DNA of 64,000 nucleotides from an uncultured Poribacteria bacterium (GTDB lineage Bacteria > Poribacteria > WGA-4E > WGA-3G), in assembly GCA_951828515.1 (NCBI GenBank), contig OX639992.1, positions 2,272,217-2,336,216 of the forward strand. Direction: 5' to 3'. Of the stretch, positions 8,766-19,100 are shown piece by piece (position 1 is the stretch's first letter; every line of letters starts with the position of its first letter). The notes under the pieces were generated by a model. It was not told the origin of the DNA. It saw only the letters and a list, made by a program, of their open reading frames with translations, and made no database searches. The position numbers and the translations under genes are program-made.

Positions 8766-9017
8766 TCAGATCCGCCTCTCGTATTCGTCATGTGTCCCAA
8801 CCCAAAACCAGATGAAATTCCCGTCTTCTTCACGAGCCAATGCCCTATAACCTCTACTGACGCGTATTGCCCAAAGGTCTCCCACCTTTTTAAAACGGAG
8901 AGAAGGGTGTCTGGGATTTTGCTGAAGGAGTTGAAACTTCTGAGGGACGCGTCTTTGGATAGTGGGCGGTAGTTCGGCGCAAGATTCCCAAAAATCTTCA
9001 TCGAGAATGTGTGCCAT
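8766..9017 (-). CDS. RelE/ParE-like toxin
   Basis: 83 aa. Compact alpha-beta sequence typical of the RelE/ParE superfamily: RRVPQKFQLLQQNPRHPSLR, then KVGDLWAIRVSRGYRALA and FIWFWVGTHDEYERRI (the DLWSIRVxxxYRAI...GxHDEYxR pattern). The ATG lies 1 nt after the stop of the preceding small gene, so the two are translated as a pair. RelE-type members cleave mRNA and ParE-type members poison gyrase; the sequence does not decide. Confidence 0.8.
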   Translation of the reverse strand: MAHILDEDFWESCAELPPTIQRRVPQKFQLLQQNPRHPSLRFKKVGDLWAIRVSRGYRALAREEDGNFIWFWVGTHDEYERRI

Positions 9018-9018
9018 A

Positions 9019-9342
9019 CTACAACAGTTTCTGAAGTTCGTCTACGCTACGGCATTTACCTTCTCGATAGTTTTTAACTGCTTTTTCCGCAAGGCGATCC
9101 AACCGTCCGGCTTTTACATCTTCCTCAAACCGCTTCTCCCACGCTTCTTCTTCGGCAACTAAGGCTTCATGAAGTCTGTTTTCAAGGATTTTCAGTAGTG
9201 CTTGTTCCGTGAATTCCTCGCACTTGACTTTCGGAACATCTGGAATCCACCCAAGCCAATTGGTTCCGTTTTTCTGGATGTGAGCGGTATAGCTCTCCTC
9301 AAAGACCTTGTTATGAATTTCGACCTTCTTTATTTTTTCCAT
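9019..9342 (-). CDS. Putative antitoxin partner of the RelE/ParE-like toxin
   Basis: 107 aa from ATG 9342, which has AGGAGA 6 nt upstream (an ATG at 9360 lacks a site). The N-terminal half (YTAHIQKNGTNWLGWIPDVP) resembles HicB-like or other small antitoxin folds; the C-terminal half is highly charged and helical and probably wraps the toxin. Assignment as antitoxin rests on position: it precedes the toxin by 1 nt on the same strand. Confidence 0.65.
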   Translation of the reverse strand: MEKIKKVEIHNKVFEESYTAHIQKNGTNWLGWIPDVPKVKCEEFTEQALLKILENRLHEALVAEEEAWEKRFEEDVKAGRLDRLAEKAVKNYREGKCRSVDELQKLL

Positions 9343-9511
9343 GTTTATCTCCTTGAGCAAAGCCAGATTCCATTGGAAAGTATCCCAATTTTTTATTGTC
9401 CCTGTAACTTCTAATACTTTTTATCAAACTCACGTTACAGTAACACATCACCAGCAAAACAGCAAGGTAAATTAGAAATTAACAGTGAAATGGATTCATC
9501 ATTCACAGGCG

Positions 9512-9575
9512 TTTTGTAGCGTAGACTGTGCGTCTGCGTCCTGAAATGCACAACCTAACAGATTAGACCATAAAG
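9512..9575. repeat. Palindromic repeat, family B copy 2
   Basis: Starts TTTTGTAGCGTAG and ends CACAACCTAACAGATTAG, the same terminal blocks as the 4464 copy but with a degraded right end. It lies in a 246-nt spacer (9343-9588) otherwise empty of genes, which also holds a stray TIR-like AACTCACGTTA (about 9429-9439). Confidence 0.6.
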
Positions 9576-9588
9576 ATGGCAAGTTGTA

Positions 9589-11070
9589 TTACTTTACCTC
9601 GCTTATCAGGAATGAGACCTGCGCCATAATGAAGAAGAGTAGGTTAAAGAGCACGAGCAAACCGACTTGCGATAACACACTCCGGTAGGAAATCTGCTCC
9701 GCAAATACGGGGACAGCATTCGGATCCACCGGTTTCTGAGATAACCCCTCTCTCACAGGATAGATATGGAGGCTCTCTGGGTCACCTTGGTCTTCTGTTT
9801 TAACGAAATCTATGAACGTCTGTCGGTAACGGCGCGCCTGTTTCACAAAATTCATATAACCAACGATCCCCGTGTTCGCAAGTCCCTCCATTGCATACTG
9901 AAAAGTCGCTATCGGAGAGATTTGGGTGAGATCGCGGGCGAACTGTACCTGATTAAACTGCTGATCGATATGTTCATTAGTGATTTTTGTTTCTGTTCCT
10001 GTCCACGTTGTAAAATATGTTGCCCACTGTAGCGTCGCTGATGGATTTTCAATAGAGGGTGCCTTGTCTAACTTAGATGGTGTCCCTTCTGATCCACCCA
10101 AAAATGATCTACCAAAAGGACGGAATTCATCACCAATTTGATCCAATTGTGCTTTTTTCCGTAATGAGACTTCGTCAACCGACGGAATCGGATTCAGGTT
10201 ACCGACAAAGATACCCAGTAAATTCGGAAAGACAAACGCAAGAAATACCCAAGTCAATAAGAGCCATACTAAACTTGTAATGGCATTTGAGACACGACTT
10301 GAAAAAAACAATCCGATAAAGATAAAAATGGAAACCAGCAGCCCAAAAAGTCCCACCATTCCCAGAATTCTGAGCGAGTTTCCTGAATCAAAGGAAAGAC
10401 TCCCAGAGAGTTGAACAAGCAACAGATTCATCAGAATCCCAATTACAAGTGGCACCATAAGCGTCAAAAACGCGCCGAGGTATTTTCCCAACAACACCTG
10501 ACTGCGCGAGACTGTGTTGGACATTATCAGGCTTAGTGTGCCGCGCATCCGTTCTCCAGCGATAGCATCAAACGTGAACAAGATAGCGAAGAAACTCATG
10601 AGGATACCGATGAAAACCCAGTCAATTTTGACACGACGGGTTGCACCTCCTTCATCAAAACTATTCAACGGATATGTTAATGTCCAGGGTCCTTTCCAGG
10701 CATAAGCTTCAAATTCATCAGATCGAGAACTGCGACTGGCAGATCCGTAAGCTTGCATGATGACGTAACGCGGTATCACCTCATCAGCCGCGTTGGCACA
10801 GAATTTTAAGAGACTGGGACGCTTCGGCATATCCCCGGGTCCCATCACCGCCAATTCCGCTAAACTTTGACCGGCATACAGTTCAATATGAGCCCGTTTT
10901 TGGGCCATCTGTTTATTGTAAGCACTCATCTGCGCTGTGTATCCATCATCCCCATAGCCATATATCAACGCGTTCGCTATCATCAAAAGGGGTAGCAGAA
11001 TTATCATCAAAGCGAACCGTAAAGTCATAAGGTTGTGATGAATCTCTTTCCACGCAATCTGCAAAATCAT
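9589..11070 (-). CDS. ABC-2 type transporter permease
   Basis: 493 aa. N-terminal helix (about 16-40), a long extracytoplasmic loop, then a cluster of membrane segments from about residue 150 on, and a last helix at the C-terminus. The signature cytoplasmic segment AGERMRGTLSLIMSNTVSRSQVLLGKYLG follows the second helix, as in ABC-2/NatB-like permeases with large periplasmic inserts. It is paired with the upstream permease (20-nt gap). No ATP-binding subunit is in the window, so the ATPase must be elsewhere. Confidence 0.8.
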   Translation of the reverse strand: MILQIAWKEIHHNLMTLRFALMIILLPLLMIANALIYGYGDDGYTAQMSAYNKQMAQKRAHIELYAGQSLAELAVMGPGDMPKRPSLLKFCANAADEVIPRYVIMQAYGSASRSSRSDEFEAYAWKGPWTLTYPLNSFDEGGATRRVKIDWVFIGILMSFFAILFTFDAIAGERMRGTLSLIMSNTVSRSQVLLGKYLGAFLTLMVPLVIGILMNLLLVQLSGSLSFDSGNSLRILGMVGLFGLLVSIFIFIGLFFSSRVSNAITSLVWLLLTWVFLAFVFPNLLGIFVGNLNPIPSVDEVSLRKKAQLDQIGDEFRPFGRSFLGGSEGTPSKLDKAPSIENPSATLQWATYFTTWTGTETKITNEHIDQQFNQVQFARDLTQISPIATFQYAMEGLANTGIVGYMNFVKQARRYRQTFIDFVKTEDQGDPESLHIYPVREGLSQKPVDPNAVPVFAEQISYRSVLSQVGLLVLFNLLFFIMAQVSFLISEVK

Positions 11071-11090
11071 TTGACAATCAACTCTCCTTT

Positions 11091-12629
11091 TTAACTTATC
11101 TCATATCGTAGAAAGGATACGTAAGCCACCATGAACAAAACGATATTCCACGCCAACAAGATCAGAATATCCACAGAAGCACGGAAGAAACTTTCCGAGA
11201 GGGAAAGCCGGTGATGTCGGAAAACCGGCAGATCCGTCAAATCCGCAGCACCCTGATCATCGGAAAACCATGCTAGCGAAGAAAACGCCTTCTTATCCTT
11301 CAAATATTCAGCAATTTCACGCTTATAGGCTCTGGAACTTTCAATAAAATCGTTATAACTCTCCCGATCGGTCCCCGCTATTGCACCAACAGCGTAGTGA
11401 TATACGTCTGCGAAGGAGATACGCGAGATCATGTCTGCGAATTTCGCATTCCGCTCTCGCGCTTCTGCAGGTTGTTTGAGAATTTCTTCCGCCCTATCCG
11501 TATAGGCAATCCGAAGTGGTTCCTGATAACTTAAAAATTCCTGGAGAACAGAAACGTCGGCGTACTTGATATTTCCAATGTTATAACTCTCTATAAGAAA
11601 CCATTGCGCAGAGGTGGAGTAAGTCCCAGAAGACCCACCTCTTCTACCTTTTTCATCGCGGTGCCAAGAAACCGTCTTTGTTGGACTATCATACCCCCTC
11701 TTTTTAAGATAGTCGTCGCGTTCTTTTTTGAAATCATCCCAGAGTTGAATCGTTTGTTGAAAAACCTCATTTTCCGATTGCGGCTTATGAGGAGAGAATT
11801 TCGTTACCGCAAAGGTCGCTACGTTCGCATGAACACTTGTCAGAACCACCCAGATAAACATCGACAGGATTAGCGTTGTCGAAGCCTCCTTCGTCCAGAC
11901 AGACAGAAGGAGTCCTAAAAGATACCATGTTGATACATACAGCAACGAGATCCCGAATATCAGGAGGATGTGCGCAATATCGTTTCCATCAAAGGCAGTA
12001 ACTGGAGAAGAAACAGCGATGAGGAGTGCCACAATTAAACTCACCAAAACAATCGGGAACAACGACAGCATTCCACCGAGATATTTTCCCAAAACGACAG
12101 CATCCCTCGGTATCGAATTGGACAACACAAGTTTCAGCGTGCCGTCTTCTCTCTCTCCCGAAATGGTATTGTAAGCAAACAGAATCGCTAAGGCACTGAG
12201 CACAATTTTGAAGACGAAAACCACATCAACGGAGAGGAACATCGCAAGGAAGGGGTTGTCTGCCCCGATCTTCTGAGTTGTTTCACCCCAACCGGGGGAA
12301 CGGCTATCCCGTGTCCAAATCGGCTTGTCAGGCTCAACAACGACAGTATTCACACCAGAGTTTTCCATCCCGATGTTAAAAATGCCGAGCGGGTTCGGCC
12401 TTCTATGCACTCTTTGGCTAATATCCGTGTAGAGTTTCCAATTTTGTGGTCCCGCTTGGGATTCTCTGACAGCAGTATTATACCCCACCAAATGTTTTTC
12501 GTAATCATCCACCTGAACGAAAACAGCGACAGCTGTTGAAAGCAGACACACGACAAACCCAATCATAAATCGGGATGTCAACACATTTGAGACGAATTCG
12601 CGTTGGATAACCAACCAAAGGGTCCGCAT
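11091..12629 (-). CDS. ABC-2 type transporter permease
   Basis: 512 aa, same layout as its downstream partner: one N-terminal helix, a large loop, helices from about 155, SGEREDGTLKLVLSNSIPRDAVVLGKYLG as the ABC-2 signature segment, a second large hydrophilic loop at about 290-450, and a final helix. The two proteins are clearly related and probably form a heterodimer exporting a lipid-linked or protein substrate. The substrate is unknown. First gene of the pair. Confidence 0.8.
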   Translation of the reverse strand: MRTLWLVIQREFVSNVLTSRFMIGFVVCLLSTAVAVFVQVDDYEKHLVGYNTAVRESQAGPQNWKLYTDISQRVHRRPNPLGIFNIGMENSGVNTVVVEPDKPIWTRDSRSPGWGETTQKIGADNPFLAMFLSVDVVFVFKIVLSALAILFAYNTISGEREDGTLKLVLSNSIPRDAVVLGKYLGGMLSLFPIVLVSLIVALLIAVSSPVTAFDGNDIAHILLIFGISLLYVSTWYLLGLLLSVWTKEASTTLILSMFIWVVLTSVHANVATFAVTKFSPHKPQSENEVFQQTIQLWDDFKKERDDYLKKRGYDSPTKTVSWHRDEKGRRGGSSGTYSTSAQWFLIESYNIGNIKYADVSVLQEFLSYQEPLRIAYTDRAEEILKQPAEARERNAKFADMISRISFADVYHYAVGAIAGTDRESYNDFIESSRAYKREIAEYLKDKKAFSSLAWFSDDQGAADLTDLPVFRHHRLSLSESFFRASVDILILLAWNIVLFMVAYVSFLRYEIS

Positions 12630-12691
12630 AAACTTATCCTATCCCATAGTAGTAGGCACGCTCCGTCGTGCCGTAACAATAATGTTGCCCT

Positions 12692-13435
12692 CTACTTGTT
12701 TTTCAGAGATTTATCGAGACGATCCACCTCTTTTTCGAGGAGTGCAATGCCAACACGTTGCAAACTCTCAGGTGTCCCGACATGCCATTTCCCATCTATC
12801 ATACTCACAAACACGAACGCTTCCTGCACCGTGGTTAATCCCCGAAGTGCCCAGTTGGTGTAAGCAACCGGTTCGCCACTTGTCCACTGCCATTCGGTTT
12901 GATTTTCCAGACGCGTCAGTCCAATCAAAAACGGTTCTCGCCCGAATACTTCCACGAGCCACCTCTGCTCTGCTTCGTCGTTAATCGACACAAGATGCGC
13001 CCCTTCAGCAATCGCTTTAGCACGGGCATCCTTCCAAGTCTTACACTGAATCTTTTTGTAAGCGTGTCCATTAGCAGGATTCACCACCCATGCCCCTATT
13101 GGGTTCAAAATCGGCGGGACCGGTGGCGGCATCTGGACATCCTCTGGAACAGGCGGTATCTGTGGGACTGGTGGCGGCACTTGGATATCCTCTGGAAGCG
13201 GTATTGGCGCATCTGGAACAGGTGGAATTGAAGCCTCGCTCAACCGGAACACCAAATCATGACGGCGTTGTTCCTCCCCGATCTTATCGGAAACAGGATG
13301 TCCCTCCATATCAACAACGCGCCCGGAGAGGGTATTCGCGTCTTTTTCAGCACTGCTGGGCAACGGGGTTGCGAGTAAAAGCACCAAAATCCCAACGAGA
13401 ACTACAAGCGGATGTCTGAAGTTTGGAAATTTCAT
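12692..13435 (-). CDS. Secreted C-type lectin-like domain protein
   Basis: 247 aa from ATG 13435 (AAGGTG upstream); the open frame extends to 13513 without support. Signal peptide about 1-29, then a short GRVVDMEGHPVSD segment like a carboxypeptidase-regulatory beta-sandwich strand, a proline-rich linker built of near-duplicated PPPVPxIPPVPEDVQ units (about 65-110), and a C-type-lectin domain: KTWKDARAKA, GAHLVSINDEAEQRWL, FLIGLTR, WQWTSGEPVAYTNWA. Such domains bind carbohydrate or protein. It is 31 nt downstream of a LamG gene and probably co-transcribed with it. Confidence 0.75.
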   Translation of the reverse strand: MKFPNFRHPLVVLVGILVLLLATPLPSSAEKDANTLSGRVVDMEGHPVSDKIGEEQRRHDLVFRLSEASIPPVPDAPIPLPEDIQVPPPVPQIPPVPEDVQMPPPVPPILNPIGAWVVNPANGHAYKKIQCKTWKDARAKAIAEGAHLVSINDEAEQRWLVEVFGREPFLIGLTRLENQTEWQWTSGEPVAYTNWALRGLTTVQEAFVFVSMIDGKWHVGTPESLQRVGIALLEKEVDRLDKSLKNK

Positions 13436-13466
13436 GATTGCTTTCACCTTTTGAAAGATTTTAGTA

Positions 13467-14306
13467 TCAATTCTTCCATACCGAACGCTTGATACTGCCC
13501 CAAGTGGTGGCAATCTTATCTTTGGGTGAAACCACCAAAGCCCCTCTCATTACCGCTTTGATCTCAGATTGCGTCAGGGCGCGTTTCCATAAGCCTACTT
13601 CGTCAATTGAACCGTCCTTGAAGGTATATTGTGGATGGTTCTTGGCACATCCGATGCGCAGGTCCGAATCATTCGTACCGATGAACTCAAAGTCCACCAC
13701 CGCATCATCAGAAATAATTTCGCCATCCATATACATTCTTTTGGTCCTACCATCATAAGTCACAGCAATGTGATGCCACTTCTTATTCACCATCCGTCCC
13801 CAGCTCCAGAAACTCCACGTTATCTCTCTACGCCCATCCGAGATCCCGCCCAAGTGCATTACGACATTTGGATCATCAAAATTCCTTAGAAATCCGGGAT
13901 CTTCGGGATCAGGGAATAGTCCTAAGCCGTAGGACCTCTTCTCCTCACCCAAGATATGACTCCCGTTATCAAACAATTGTCCTGAAACCGTGTCCCAATC
14001 TTCATGATACACCCACGCCATCATTGTTATCTCGCCTTCAATTTTTAGCAGATCGTCCGCGGGGACATGGACGCAAGTATCGTCTTTCGCTGCAGCGGCA
14101 ATATGCATAGCATTCCCATATTTGCCCTTGACAAAATCTATATTTCCAACGACTTCGGCATCAAGGCCGTTGTCAGAATCATCAAGAATCTTCTTACCGT
14201 TCACATTGTCAAAGGTAAAAAACATAACCAGATCTTTATCCAGCCCAGCAGAAACTTGACTCACTGTGAATAGCACAAAAATTAAACAAAATAGTACCCG
14301 TTTCAT
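13467..14306 (-). CDS. Secreted LamG domain protein with ATTWG tail
   Basis: 279 aa from ATG 14306, preceded by GGGGGAG with 5-nt spacing (an ATG at 14336 lacks a site). Signal peptide about 1-20 (MKRVLFCLIFVLFTVSQVSA). LamG domain about 25-250: LVMFFTFDNVNG, DSDNGLDAEVVG, GKYGNAMHI, WHHIAVTYDG, RMYMDGEI, GSIDEVGLWKRAL. It ends SPKDKIATTWGSIKRSVWKN, the shared tail of the window's secreted domain proteins. A TGCAACC-N17-CGACAT site lies about 110 nt upstream, linking it to the proposed ECF regulon. Confidence 0.85.
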   Translation of the reverse strand: MKRVLFCLIFVLFTVSQVSAGLDKDLVMFFTFDNVNGKKILDDSDNGLDAEVVGNIDFVKGKYGNAMHIAAAAKDDTCVHVPADDLLKIEGEITMMAWVYHEDWDTVSGQLFDNGSHILGEEKRSYGLGLFPDPEDPGFLRNFDDPNVVMHLGGISDGRREITWSFWSWGRMVNKKWHHIAVTYDGRTKRMYMDGEIISDDAVVDFEFIGTNDSDLRIGCAKNHPQYTFKDGSIDEVGLWKRALTQSEIKAVMRGALVVSPKDKIATTWGSIKRSVWKN

Positions 14307-14418
14307 TTTTACTCCCCCGATGAATGTGGTTGCCATTTTTTATCTTCTCCTAATTTAACTTGAAAACCGATGGAATCTCAAGGGACAATTTGAAAAATAT
14401 GCATTGCCTTGTGACGTT

Positions 14419-14448
14419 ATGTCGTATTTTAAGGGAGGAAAGGTTGCA
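14419..14448 (-). promoter_or_regulatory. Proposed ECF-sigma promoter upstream of LamG gene
   Basis: Minus strand: TGCAACC (14442-14448), 17-nt spacer, CGACAT (14419-14424). The whole block GTGACGTTATGTCGTATTTT is nearly repeated at 25565-25583, upstream of the sigma-fusion gene. Confidence 0.65.
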
Positions 14449-14483
14449 TAAAATGAATTTTATGCCAATTTTTTTGCTATTTA

Positions 14484-14773
14484 TAACGTGAGTTCCAGAG
14501 CCATTCAATTCTCACAAAACACTTTTGTCGGACGGAAACCTTATAAGCCTGATTTATACGGAACGCCGCATTCTCCTATAAATCCTAATTCTGACAATCA
14601 ACAACCGAGATGCTCCATATACGTTCTTAATCTTTAGATAAACTTACTGTGTCCCTGCTGACGGCTGATTGCTGAAAACTGAATGTCTCTGCGTAAATTC
14701 CATAAAAGCATGGTATAAAGAGAACCCCTTTGATATAATGAGGTAAGCTTAAACCTTTATAGAACTCACGTTA
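14484..14773. mobile_element. Candidate MITE with TA-flanked inverted ends
   Basis: Perfect 10-bp inverted ends ACGTGAGTTC (14486-14495) and GAACTCACGT (14762-14771), each flanked by TA, as left by IS630/mariner-type transposition. The 286-bp interior has no credible gene and includes a heptanucleotide tract (14656-14685). The spacer 14307-14915 otherwise holds only the ECF-type promoter at 14419. Confidence 0.45.
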
Positions 14774-14915
14774 ACTATGGTAAATTTCAGAATGACTTGG
14801 ACATTATGACCCGCGAGTTTTCGGGCACCCACAAGGGGGTTGCCGCTACAAGATTTCTACTTATTTTCATAATTCACCATAAACAACTTGAATTTTCGCG
14901 TCAAAGGAGGCGTGA

Positions 14916-16046
14916 ATGGATACCTTATCTACGCATAACTGTTTCCCGGAAAGCCGTGTGGACGATCTGTTACGATTGGAAGTGCTTCAGGCGTTTGATC
15001 GTACTACGTTTGAGCGCGATGGATACTGGGTATGGGAAGGGATACTGACGGACGCTGCCCGTAAACGGTGGACAGCCAGCTTGCAGAAGTTACAGCAGAT
15101 GAACGATGCGATCCTCATGGATACGGAATGGAGTGCTATCGACTTTGAGGCGCGGGGATTTCCTCCGCCTTTGCCGGAACAAATCACACCGGAGTTTTTG
15201 GCAGCGTGCTGTGGAGGTTCAGAGCAAATGCCGGGTTTCCTCAGAACCGCTGAGTTGCGTCGATATATGCACACCTACGGGCTATTCAGACCGGGAGCCG
15301 CGTTAGTCACACATGGATTCGAGTCGCAAGGCGTTATGCCGGAATACTTCCCTGCTGGATATGACAACTTTATCATGGATGTGACCAGTGCTCATCCGCA
15401 AATGATGGCACTCTTCACGAAACTTTTCGGGGACCGATTCATACTTGACCACTGTTTTATGCTTAACCGGGCGATCGGTTCAAAAGGGCGTCGATGGCAT
15501 GCACATCAGTATCGGGATGGGCAGTATGAAGTTGAGGACCCCATTGGAACTGGAAACGCCCTTACCACTGAATTTCTAAAACGACAGTGTATTCGGACGC
15601 TGTGCTATCCAGAAGGGGCAACCATCGAAGATGGTGGAGAACTTGCAATTATTCCTGGAGCGCATCTCTATCGCATTCCGTACAAATGGAGCACAGAACG
15701 ACCCGATGATGACGCTGCCATGAAAGCAGGGTGGTTGAAGGGTAAGATCCACGCTTTTACAAGGAAACCATTAGAAATTGTACACCTCTCGCTACCGCCC
15801 GGAAGTATGGTGTCCTTTGTCCATCATATGCCGCATTATGTTGGTTATCGAAAGCCGGGGACGACGACTCGGTGGGGACTCCTTATGGCGTATCGAACGC
15901 CCGACCCGGATGCAGAACCGGAAAAGTGGACAAATGGTATTCCCACCGATTGGGTGGAACAGACCGCGGCCCAAGGAAAGCTGTCTGCTGCGGCGCAGCG
16001 TGTGTTTGAGGCTGATAACCCCATCCACAAGCATCTACAGAACTGA
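14916..16046 (+). CDS. Phytanoyl-CoA dioxygenase (PhyH) family protein
   Basis: 376 aa; AGGAGG lies 5 nt before the ATG. Fe(II)/2-oxoglutarate oxygenase fold of the PhyH type: FERDGYWVWEGIL near residue 30, a double-stranded helix with WHAHQYRDGQY (candidate metal ligands) and GELAIIPGAHLYRIPY (distal His), and RWGLLMAYR as the 2-oxoglutarate-binding Arg strand. The usual H-x-D appears as H-A-H, so the iron site may be atypical. PhyH-like enzymes hydroxylate lipids or small metabolites; substrate unknown. Monocistronic. Confidence 0.8.
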   Translation: MDTLSTHNCFPESRVDDLLRLEVLQAFDRTTFERDGYWVWEGILTDAARKRWTASLQKLQQMNDAILMDTEWSAIDFEARGFPPPLPEQITPEFLAACCGGSEQMPGFLRTAELRRYMHTYGLFRPGAALVTHGFESQGVMPEYFPAGYDNFIMDVTSAHPQMMALFTKLFGDRFILDHCFMLNRAIGSKGRRWHAHQYRDGQYEVEDPIGTGNALTTEFLKRQCIRTLCYPEGATIEDGGELAIIPGAHLYRIPYKWSTERPDDDAAMKAGWLKGKIHAFTRKPLEIVHLSLPPGSMVSFVHHMPHYVGYRKPGTTTRWGLLMAYRTPDPDAEPEKWTNGIPTDWVEQTAAQGKLSAAAQRVFEADNPIHKHLQN

Positions 16047-16160
16047 ATCCTTTGGCGATATATGCAGGAGTACAATCTCAGCGACGGGTCGTTGGAGTCG
16101 AATAATTTGGCATAAGCGTGTTAGGGCTATTCAGTTCGCCTGCTAAAATTTACCATAAAA

Positions 16161-19100
16161 TCACCGACTGTTGCCCAACATTCCCAACCAAATCGCACGT
16201 TGCGATTCCGTGCTATCCGCGTCTTTCGTGATGGTAACATCAATAGGACCCGCCTCCAACGGTGGACTTTTAGATGTGTCACCTCCTAACGTGACAGGCA
16301 GGATAATTTCCTCACCCTCTCGCTTAAGAGTCAACTCCACCACATCACCGGCTTCCCAATCTTTGGCAGCCTTTCTGATGTCGTCAAACGTCTTCACCCA
16401 GGTGCCGTTGATGCCGATTAACTCGTCATCATCTTGATACCGCGGGGAACTGTCAATGAATATGCCTCCACTCGGCGTCCCCCCGATCGACTTGATGTGA
16501 AGCATCTCATGGACAATATACCGAAGATTTGGAAGTCTCTCACTATATTCTATATTGACATCCACACCAGCGTCTTTAAGGTATGCCTCTAACGGCAATC
16601 TTTCTGTCCCGGACACATACTTGCGGAAAAACGGCTCAAAATCTTTACCCGCAACCTCAGAGAGAATGCGAATAACATCCTCCATCGTATACGTTTCGCC
16701 GGTGGTCCCGAACTCGCGATACATCTGCTGCATCACATCGTCAAGACTCTTTTGGTTCGCTGTGCGTTTGCGGATGTGCACATCCACTGCGGCGGCGATC
16801 AGGTTCCCGCCTTGGTATACCAGGCTGTTGTTGGCGGATTTGTTTTTCCCTGCCTCGCGTATAGAGAGTTCACCCTGTTGGGACAGATACGCTTCGCAGG
16901 CGCGTTCAAGATTCTTGAGAAAATCGCTTTCAGAAGTAAAACCGAGGCGGACAGAAACGATATTTGAATAGTACTCGGTGAACCCTTCGCTGAACCAATA
17001 TTCCTGCTCACGAAAATTAATCGCTCTGCCGTTCCAGATATGGACAACTTCGTGTCCGACAAGCGGCACCCACAGATGCCTGCTCGCTTTATCTAACGCA
17101 CCCCCGATTAAAACGCTGATGCTGCGTCCAGAAACGCCGCCTTGCGTTTCACCTTTTCCACCATACGGATTCGCAACAAACAGCATCCTACCTTTCGGGG
17201 TACCCCCAAAAATCCTTGAATACTCCTGTAGAAATGCTGCGACGGTGCCTTGCATTTCATCAACAGCGGCTCTAAAACTGCCCCCGATAGCCAATACAAC
17301 CTCGGTGTCATTAGATTTCGCCACCTTTTCGGAATGCGTCCCAAGCACCATATAGGCATATATTAAGTCGTCCTGGCCTGTGATAGCAAAACGGTGCTTT
17401 TCACCTCCGATGCGGGGCCAAGGGGTCGAGACATGCCAACTTTCAGGAACATCGACGCGTAGTTCAATATCGTTCACTTCACCGACAATAAACAGTGCAT
17501 ATCCCGGACAGAAAATGCTATTTTCTTGAACGTAAGGGGCTTCAGACCTGCCTGGCGGCCACTCTCGCTCATCATGATTGAGCAGGACTTTGTAACTTAG
17601 CATCACAGGGGATTCATTCTCTACTTTAACCGCCCATTGCGTTTTACCGAGTTCTACGATGGGTAATTGCACACCATCAGTGTCCGTCGCTGTTAGGTCG
17701 CGAAGATAACCTCCATATCCATCAAGTATCCCTTCAGTCCCAAACTGACTCATGTACAACCCAATCAATTCGCCACCGTCGACTTTCGGAGTTAAAACAC
17801 ATTTAACTTTTGCGACACGCGGTTCATCGGCAGTTATTGTGACTTCATACCTTGCCGATTTAAGTGCCATCGGATTATCGAATTCCTTGGATGTCCCCAA
17901 CTCTCTGGCAACACGACACGTCTCAATCACGGCTTCGGCGCGATAACCGTTTTGCCACTTGTAGGTCCACTGATTACCAACCTCTAAGGGGAAGTATGCA
18001 TCGCCTTTAATGGGGACATTGTATTCAAGCAATTCGGCTTCCGTGACGACACCATTGGCATGTTCATAGCGCATCTTCACAGGGCCAACACCTTTGGCGA
18101 ACCATAAATAGCGCGTGCCGTTTACAAGTGAATTTTTGAGATCAGAGCCTGCAGTGGCATCCGCAAAGACAGTTTTATGCTTGAGGCTCGCTGGAAAAGT
18201 GCCTGCGGAAACTACTACTTGCTCATAACCCGCCAAGGTGGTTTCCACTTGTGTATCCCACTTTCCTTCCTGCGTCCACGTATCTCCGACACCTAAAGGA
18301 AATCTAAACAAATCCGTTGGATAGTGGACAAGATAACTTAGCAACATGTACCTCGGCGAGGGATCGTCCAAACCCATTCCACGGGTACTATAACCTACAG
18401 ACGTCAAAGCCGCATCGGTTTTCCTGAGATCGACGGTGCCCTCTGCCAAATGTCGTCCGCTTTCTGTAGCAGTGTTAGCATTCAAGACGATGTGGCGTTC
18501 GGGTCCATATTGATGCGGGTCAATTTCAATGATCTCCGCGTCCGAGTTCGCCTTGAAAAATGCGACGACATCATCAATCATCTCCGTTTTGATTTCATGC
18601 CCGGTACTCTCGTAAGTAACAAATTGTGCAGGAATACCAAGTTCCCTGTATATCGCCTGGCTCACGCCCCACCGATCCGGCATCATTTTCGCACCAATGA
18701 GATTTTTGACTAACTCGGCATCCACCTCATCGTAAGCATCTCGATACGGAACCGTGTCATTGTCGTCCAAGGCACCCATGTAAATATACTGTGATACTTG
18801 CTTATATGTCGCCTCATCAAAGTCAATACCCGCGATTTCCTTCACATCGGCGATGCCAACTGGATAGCGCATCGTGGTCCCGTTCCACCGATCCGTTGGA
18901 AAGGTCGGAATGCAGTTGATGCCACCCGTTGCGACAGCGCGGACAACCGTCGGGTGCAGAATCGTAAACCGATTTGTAAACGTCCCAGAAGCCGAAAATC
19001 CGTTCATGAAGACTTTCTCATTCATCTTTATATCATTGTGTCGCAGCAGTTTTTGGGCATGCACTATCATTGCGATAAGCTGCAGATTGATCCTCTTGAG

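Noticed and set aside
12899-13231. Trp/Arg-rich plus-strand frame opposite the lectin gene
   Set aside because: Its low-complexity sequence is the complement of the proline-rich linker coding repeat.
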